The notes under the pieces: model-generated
What the model was told of the DNA's origin: nothing
What the model saw: the letters and a program-made list of their open reading frames with translations, nothing else
Databases searched by the model: none
Origin: Taishania sp964580465
Lineage (GTDB): Bacteria; Bacteroidota; Bacteroidia; Flavobacteriales_D; Crocinitomicaceae
Reading direction: 5' to 3'
Length of the DNA: 64,000 nt
Assembly (NCBI GenBank): GCA_964580465.1
Contig: CAZOKJ010000006.1
Span: 46,663 to 110,662, forward strand
Shown here: positions 60,718-64,000 of the stretch, piece by piece
Layout: each line of letters opens with the position of its first letter
How positions within the stretch are numbered: position 1 is the first letter of the stretch
Program-made: the position numbers and the translations under genes

Positions 60718-60762
60718 TGTAACAAAAGTAACTGTGAGAAACATAAATAGACACGATATTTG
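60718..60762 (+). promoter_or_regulatory. Crp/Fnr-type operator and promoter of the rhodanese operon (site D)
   Basis: Box TGTAACAAAAGTAACT (60718-60733), then -7 element GATATTTG (60755-60762, 7/8 match). The spacing is 45 nt, as in the other three sites. The leader to ATG 60792 is about 25 nt. Confidence 0.7.
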
Positions 60763-60791
60763 TTCTATTATCTAAAAAATTATAAAGAACT

Positions 60792-61109
60792 ATGTTTGGA
60801 TTATTTAAAAAATTATTTGGGGGAGAATCAGGACCATCACCAATTGAAGAAGCAATTAACAACGGTGCATTCTTAGTTGATGTACGCACACCAGGTGAAT
60901 TTTCTACTGGAAGTGTAAAAGGAGCTGTCAACATTCCTGTTGATCGTTTAGGAACACAATTGGCAAAATTCAAAGGAAAACAAAACATTGTTGTTTTCTG
61001 TAGAAGTGGTGCAAGAAGTAGCATGGCAAAAGGCATTTTAGAACAAAATGGTTTTAAAAATGTAGTCAATGGTAAAACCGTGCAAAATGTGAAACAATAT
61101 GTAAAATAA
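60792..61109 (+). CDS. Single-domain rhodanese-like sulfurtransferase
   Basis: 105 residues with one rhodanese domain. It shows FLVDVRTPGEFSTGSVKGAVNIP and the active loop FCRSGARSS with Cys70. The N-terminus MFGLFKKLFGG is short and amphipathic and might touch the membrane. It probably carries sulfane sulfur in the cytoplasm. First gene of a four-gene operon. Together with the DUF2892 protein at 3.5 kb it corresponds to a split YgaP. Confidence 0.88.
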   Translation: MFGLFKKLFGGESGPSPIEEAINNGAFLVDVRTPGEFSTGSVKGAVNIPVDRLGTQLAKFKGKQNIVVFCRSGARSSMAKGILEQNGFKNVVNGKTVQNVKQYVK

Positions 61110-61115
61110 CATGCA

Positions 61116-61727
61116 ATGAAAGAGTTTTGGAACGAGCGTTATAGCCAAGAAGAGTTTGTTTACGGAACATTGCCCAATGTTTACTTACAAGAGGCATTAG
61201 AAAAAACACCTGGACAAACTATTCTTTTTCCTGCAGAAGGAGAAGGAAGAAATGCTGTTTATGCTGCAACAAAGGGATGGAATGTTAGCGCATTCGATCA
61301 AAGTGAAGAGGGTAAGAAAAAAGCATTAGCTTTAGCTGACAAAAACCAAGTAACAATTGACTACGCGATTGCTACGGTTGAAGAAATCAGTTACGAACCT
61401 GCTTCTTTTGATGTTTTAGCGTTGATTTATGCTCATTTTCCAGTAGATAAAAGACGCGCGTATCACCAACAACTTGCTTCATTCATCAAGCCAAATGGGT
61501 ATTTAATCATAGAAGGCTTTGAAAAAGAACACATATTAAATCAACAGAAAAATCCTAATTCAGGAGGTCCAAAAAACAGTGCCATGCTTTATGAATTAAA
61601 TGAAATAAAAGCTGATTTTGAAGGCTTTGAGTTTATTAAAGCTGAAAAAATGGACATTGAATTAAGTGAAGGAGAACACCATAAGGGAGAAGCTTCTGTT
61701 GTAAGAATTTTAGCAAAAAAAATATAA
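61116..61727 (+). CDS. Class I SAM-dependent methyltransferase (TehB/thiol methyltransferase-like)
   Basis: 203 residues. It begins with the TehB-like FWNERYSQEEFVYGTLPNVYL. The SAM-binding loop reads LFPAEGEGRNAVYAATKGW, with Glu in place of one loop Gly, followed by AFDQSEEG and LALIYAHFPV. Relatives detoxify tellurite or methylate thiols. Being between two rhodanese genes in an operator-controlled operon, it may methylate sulfide or a persulfide product; this is inference. It lies 6 nt after the rhodanese gene. Confidence 0.8.
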   Translation: MKEFWNERYSQEEFVYGTLPNVYLQEALEKTPGQTILFPAEGEGRNAVYAATKGWNVSAFDQSEEGKKKALALADKNQVTIDYAIATVEEISYEPASFDVLALIYAHFPVDKRRAYHQQLASFIKPNGYLIIEGFEKEHILNQQKNPNSGGPKNSAMLYELNEIKADFEGFEFIKAEKMDIELSEGEHHKGEASVVRILAKKI

Positions 61728-61746
61728 ACATAAAAACAATCTAAAA

Positions 61747-62124
61747 ATGAAACACACGATTTTAATTGCTCTAATGAGCATTTTCGTATTTTCTTGTAAC
61801 GCACAAGATTCTAAAGTTTACAAAGTAGTAGCACCTGCTAAATACGAGGAAACCATTAACAAAGCAAAAGTTACAATTATTGACGTAAGAACTCCAGGAG
61901 AATACGCAGAAGGTCACATTAAAGATGCTAAAAACATCAACGTAATGGATGCTAATTTTAAAGACCAAATCAGTAAATTGGATAAAAATAAACCCGTTTA
62001 TATTTACTGTAGAAGTGGTGCGAGAAGCAACCGAGCAGGAAAAATAATGGAAGAGTTAGGATTCAAAGAAGTTATTGATTTACAAGGAGGAATTCTTTCT
62101 TGGAAAGGAACACTTAATAAATAA
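61747..62124 (+). CDS. Rhodanese-like lipoprotein, periplasmic
   Basis: Lipoprotein signal peptide (LMSIFVFSC, Cys17), then one rhodanese domain with IIDVRTPGEYAEGHIKDAKNIN and the active loop YCRSGARSN (Cys88). 125 residues. It gives the cell a periplasmic sulfurtransferase next to the cytoplasmic one at 60792. Third gene of the operon, 19 nt after the methyltransferase gene. Confidence 0.88.
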   Translation: MKHTILIALMSIFVFSCNAQDSKVYKVVAPAKYEETINKAKVTIIDVRTPGEYAEGHIKDAKNINVMDANFKDQISKLDKNKPVYIYCRSGARSNRAGKIMEELGFKEVIDLQGGILSWKGTLNK

Positions 62125-62131
62125 TTAATCC

Positions 62132-63091
62132 ATGAAGGTCAAGGTTTGGGGAATACTTTTGGCAGTAGCAGTGATGCTTACTGCCAAATTATTAAGTGGT
62201 TATTTGCCAATGCTTGGCACTGCTCTACTGGCTTTAATAGTTGGCATCGTTGTTCGACAACTGCTCACAAATTTTTCTCTTTTTGTAAAAGGAGTAGCAT
62301 GGACAGAGAAATACGTATTGGAAACTGCCATTGTATTTATTGGATTTGGTTTTGAAATTGGCAAATTCAAAGAAATAGGCGGAAGCACCATCGGTGTGAT
62401 ATTTGGGAGCATCGTTGTCATTATTATTACTGCGTTAATTCTTCAACGAATAATGGGAGAAAAAGACAGTAAAACATTTTGGTTATTAGGTGCAGGTAGC
62501 GCAATTTGTGGATCTTCTGCCATTGGAGCAACAGCGCCATTGATCAAGGCGAAAGAAGAAGAAACAGGAATTTCAATGGCTGTTATCAACTTTTTAGGTT
62601 TGGTTGGTATGATAATTTTGCCTTTACTGGCTTCTGCACTTGCCTACACAGAAGTGGAAACAGGAATTTTATTAGGAGGAATTTTACAGTCGGTTGGACA
62701 TGTTGTGGGGGCCGGCTTTGCTGTTAGCCATGAAGTTGGTGAATTTGCAACCGTTGTTAAAATGGGGCGAGTTGCTTTCTTGATTCCTTTTTTATTGACC
62801 ATTTATTTCTTGTTTAGAAAACAATCTGATGAAACCAAGTTAAAATTCCCCATTTTTATTCTATTGTTTTTAGTTGCTGTATTGCTTTCACAAATTAAGC
62901 TATTCGAACCTAGTACCTTAAAGACATTGACAAAAACAGGAGATCAACTCCTTAACATCGGTATGGCTGCCATTGGTCTAAAAATCAACATTAAAACATT
63001 GTGGAAAATAAGCGGCAAAGCCTTACTAGCAGGGGTTATTATCTTCACAATACAAATTATTATCTACCTACTCTACTTTCTTTTTAAGTAA
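62132..63091 (+). CDS. YeiH/UPF0324 family putative sulfate exporter
   Basis: Integral membrane protein of 319 residues with about ten hydrophobic segments. The family signature GAGSAICGSSAIGATAPLIK is in the middle, with VGHVVGAGFAVSHEVGEFATVVKMGRV after it. YeiH proteins are annotated as putative sulfate exporters, with little experimental support. Last gene of the rhodanese operon (7 nt after the lipoprotein gene). Together with TauE it gives the regulon two possible exits for oxidised sulfur. Confidence 0.87.
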   Translation: MKVKVWGILLAVAVMLTAKLLSGYLPMLGTALLALIVGIVVRQLLTNFSLFVKGVAWTEKYVLETAIVFIGFGFEIGKFKEIGGSTIGVIFGSIVVIIITALILQRIMGEKDSKTFWLLGAGSAICGSSAIGATAPLIKAKEEETGISMAVINFLGLVGMIILPLLASALAYTEVETGILLGGILQSVGHVVGAGFAVSHEVGEFATVVKMGRVAFLIPFLLTIYFLFRKQSDETKLKFPIFILLFLVAVLLSQIKLFEPSTLKTLTKTGDQLLNIGMAAIGLKINIKTLWKISGKALLAGVIIFTIQIIIYLLYFLFK

Positions 63092-63135
63092 GACAAGTTT
63101 TACTTATTTCACACTTCTTAAATTTAACCGAAAGA

Positions 63136-63171
63136 AAAAAACGCTCAGAAATTCTGAGCGTTTTTTTTTGT
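63136..63171 (+). terminator. Terminator after the rhodanese-YeiH operon
   Basis: Stem AAAAACGCTCAGAA with TTCTGAGCGTTTTT (14 bp, a tight 1-2 nt loop; opening the inner pairs gives AAATT) and a run of nine T. Very strong. The 69 nt that follow hold nothing that I can support. Confidence 0.9.
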
Positions 63172-63240
63172 TGAGGATTGAGGAGAATTTTGAAATGAAT
63201 CCAACATGTTTTGTTGGTGGTTTGAAAAAAATGATTATTA

Positions 63241-63279
63241 TTGTTATATAAATGCAATAAAAGTGCATTTATATAACAA
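63241..63279. repeat. Perfect 16-bp inverted repeat
   Basis: TTGTTATATAAATGCA (63241-63256) and its exact complement (63264-63279) enclose 7 nt (ATAAAAG). It has no T run and is not a typical terminator. It lies exactly where a type IX sorting-domain remnant begins, so it may mark a recombination or insertion boundary. Confidence 0.75.
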
Positions 63280-63284
63280 AATAA

Positions 63285-63386
63285 TTAGTAATGCCAACAA
63301 TTGATTTATCAAATGGTATTTATTTGATGACCATTACAATGGATAACAAATCATCTTCACATAAAATCATCAAATATGAAGAGTAA
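63285..63386 (+). pseudogene. Remnant of a type IX secretion C-terminal sorting domain
   Basis: The frame encodes IDLSNGIYLMTITMDNKSS followed by SHKIIKYEE and a stop. This is the end of a type A T9SS sorting domain (consensus DLS-L-xGIY-V-I-x-G...KIIK). A TAA at 63282-63284 and the perfect palindrome cut it off upstream, so the body of the cargo gene is missing. The last codons overlap the start of the following lipoprotein reading frame. Confidence 0.6.
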
Positions 63387-63800
63387 ATTAAGTTTAAAAT
63401 ATTTTGTTTTAATACTTTTATGTTCTTGTTCTGTAATAACTAAAACCAAGAAGCTACAAACAGGAAGAGTTTTAATGCACGGAACTCAATATCCACTAAC
63501 TGTACATATAGACATTTACTTAAAAGGATAAAAATTATTTCAACTAAAACAGATAGTTTAGGATATTTCAAAATTCCACAACTTAAAAAACACACTAATG
63601 AAATGACTTTAATAATTCTTAAAAATGAAATGCCTGATACAATTTGGAACGTAGATAACCATAATTATTTGTTATTTAAATGTGAAGATTCTGACACGAT
63701 TAATACAATGATTAAAAATAGTATTGATACAATTTTCATCACTTCCAATTGGTGTAAATTGTTAATGATTGAAGAACCAAAACCTCATAAAGAACATTAA
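63376..63800 (+). pseudogene. Frameshifted small lipoprotein with carboxypeptidase-regulatory-like domain
   Basis: ATG 63376 opens a lipoprotein (KYFVLILLCSCS) reading on to VHIDIYLKG, then a stop at 63529-63531. The other frame continues the same domain at once: KIISTKTDSLGYFKIP and on to a stop at 63798-63800. YLKG-x-KIISTKTDSLGYFKI is the usual strand-turn-strand of CarboxypepD_reg domains. One missing base near 63529 therefore explains the split. It could be a true decay product or a sequencing error. Confidence 0.65.
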
Positions 63801-63824
63801 TTAACATTTATCATGCACTATTGC

Positions 63825-64000
63825 TAACACGTGGTTCAGAAAAATGGCAAATAAACACTCCGAGTTTAGATTTTTTGCTTACTTTTAAATCGTCGCTTCG
63901 AGTTTTGGTTTTATCGTAAAAATCACCACTTCGCTGAGCCACCAGCCGTCAAACTGTCTAAACCACGAAGTAGCAGCGAAGCTAAACCTTCCTAATCTTA
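63825..64000. repeat. Non-coding palindromic segment at the right edge, possibly cassette-boundary-like
   Basis: From TGCTAACACGTGG onward there is no open frame. The stretch is richer in G+C than its surroundings (about 43 percent in 63901-63960). It has internal inverted repeats, such as CTTCGCTG in ACTTCGCTGAGCC and CAGCGAAG in AGCAGCGAAGC. Such segments between small, short-lived genes resemble attC-like or other dispersed repeats of Bacteroidota. It runs out of the window, so the assignment stays open. Confidence 0.3.

Noticed and set aside
63603..63800. Separate small gene starting at ATG 63603
   Set aside because: The frame is open upstream to 63528 and continues the carboxypeptidase-regulatory-like domain of the lipoprotein at 63376, so it is the second half of a frameshifted gene.
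1..64000. tRNA genes, insertion sequences, prophage or plasmid functions
   Set aside because: No tRNA-like TpsiC arm with a matching acceptor stem, no transposase or integrase frame, and no phage structural gene was seen. Only the last 760 bp look accessory.

Overview
The window is 64 kb of AT-rich chromosome from a member of the Bacteroidota, most likely Flavobacteriales. Evidence for this is the many promoters of the Bacteroidota form TTG-N19-TAnnTTTG, a DnaE polymerase with a fused proofreading exonuclease, PorV/PorQ-type outer-membrane proteins, a type IX secretion sorting-domain remnant, and families restricted to this phylum (DUF4296, DUF6495, HU-CCDC81/SPOR). The gene set reminds me of Crocinitomicaceae (Fluviicola-like), but that placement is a guess. 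No phage, insertion sequence, CRISPR array or tRNA gene was seen. Almost all of the window is ordinary chromosome.

Layout. 1-320: start of an O-methyltransferase gene and the SRP RNA gene, both leftward. 317-3464: ABC exporter and exopolyphosphatase. 3542-4819: a four-gene envelope operon (two YgaP-type small membrane proteins, a c-type heme lipoprotein, DUF6132). 4816-8397: M28 peptidase and ClpC. 8620-12402: gyrA and a TPR protein. 12403-13108: a cobalamin riboswitch with no recognisable B12 gene behind it, then a thioesterase. 13143-19838: leftward genes for outer-membrane proteins, dihydroorotase, a glycosyltransferase and an iron alcohol dehydrogenase. 19902-33380: panB, a pseudouridine synthase, beta-mannosidase, prs, bL25, exonuclease-dnaE, HU-SPOR, DUF6495, DUF2911 and a SUFU-domain protein. 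33381-34736: a Moco-sulfurase-like aminotransferase gene broken by one in-frame stop. 34935-39544: parE-parC. 39596-49994: WG-repeat protein, ResB-CcsA, rimK with a desuccinylase-like partner, hisS-hutH. 50045-57857: META lipoprotein, NagZ-serine hydrolase fusion, an ECF sigma factor with a membrane partner, fabF. 58022-63091: a sulfur island (TauE, metallo-beta-lactamase/rhodanese, rhodanese, methyltransferase, rhodanese lipoprotein, YeiH). 63241-64000: remnants and palindromes.

The most interesting signal is regulatory. Four promoters share a 16-bp Crp/Fnr-type box, TGTAAC-N4-GTwrCy. In all four the box sits at exactly the same distance from the -7 element: from the first T of the box to the last G of the -7 box is 45 nt every time. 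This puts the box at about -41.5, the class II activator position. The four promoters drive the DUF2892/heme operon at 3.5 kb and the three transcription units of the sulfur island at 58-63 kb. Ten genes therefore look like one regulon for sulfide, persulfide or sulfite handling, in which the two halves of YgaP (rhodanese and membrane domain) are encoded separately. The regulator is not in the window.

Other points to check are the orphan cobalamin riboswitch, the in-frame TAA in the aminotransferase gene, a full Shine-Dalgarno sequence before clpC, a 14-bp inverted repeat that covers the rimK start codon, and the decayed right end (a type IX sorting-domain remnant, a frameshifted lipoprotein gene and cassette-like palindromes).
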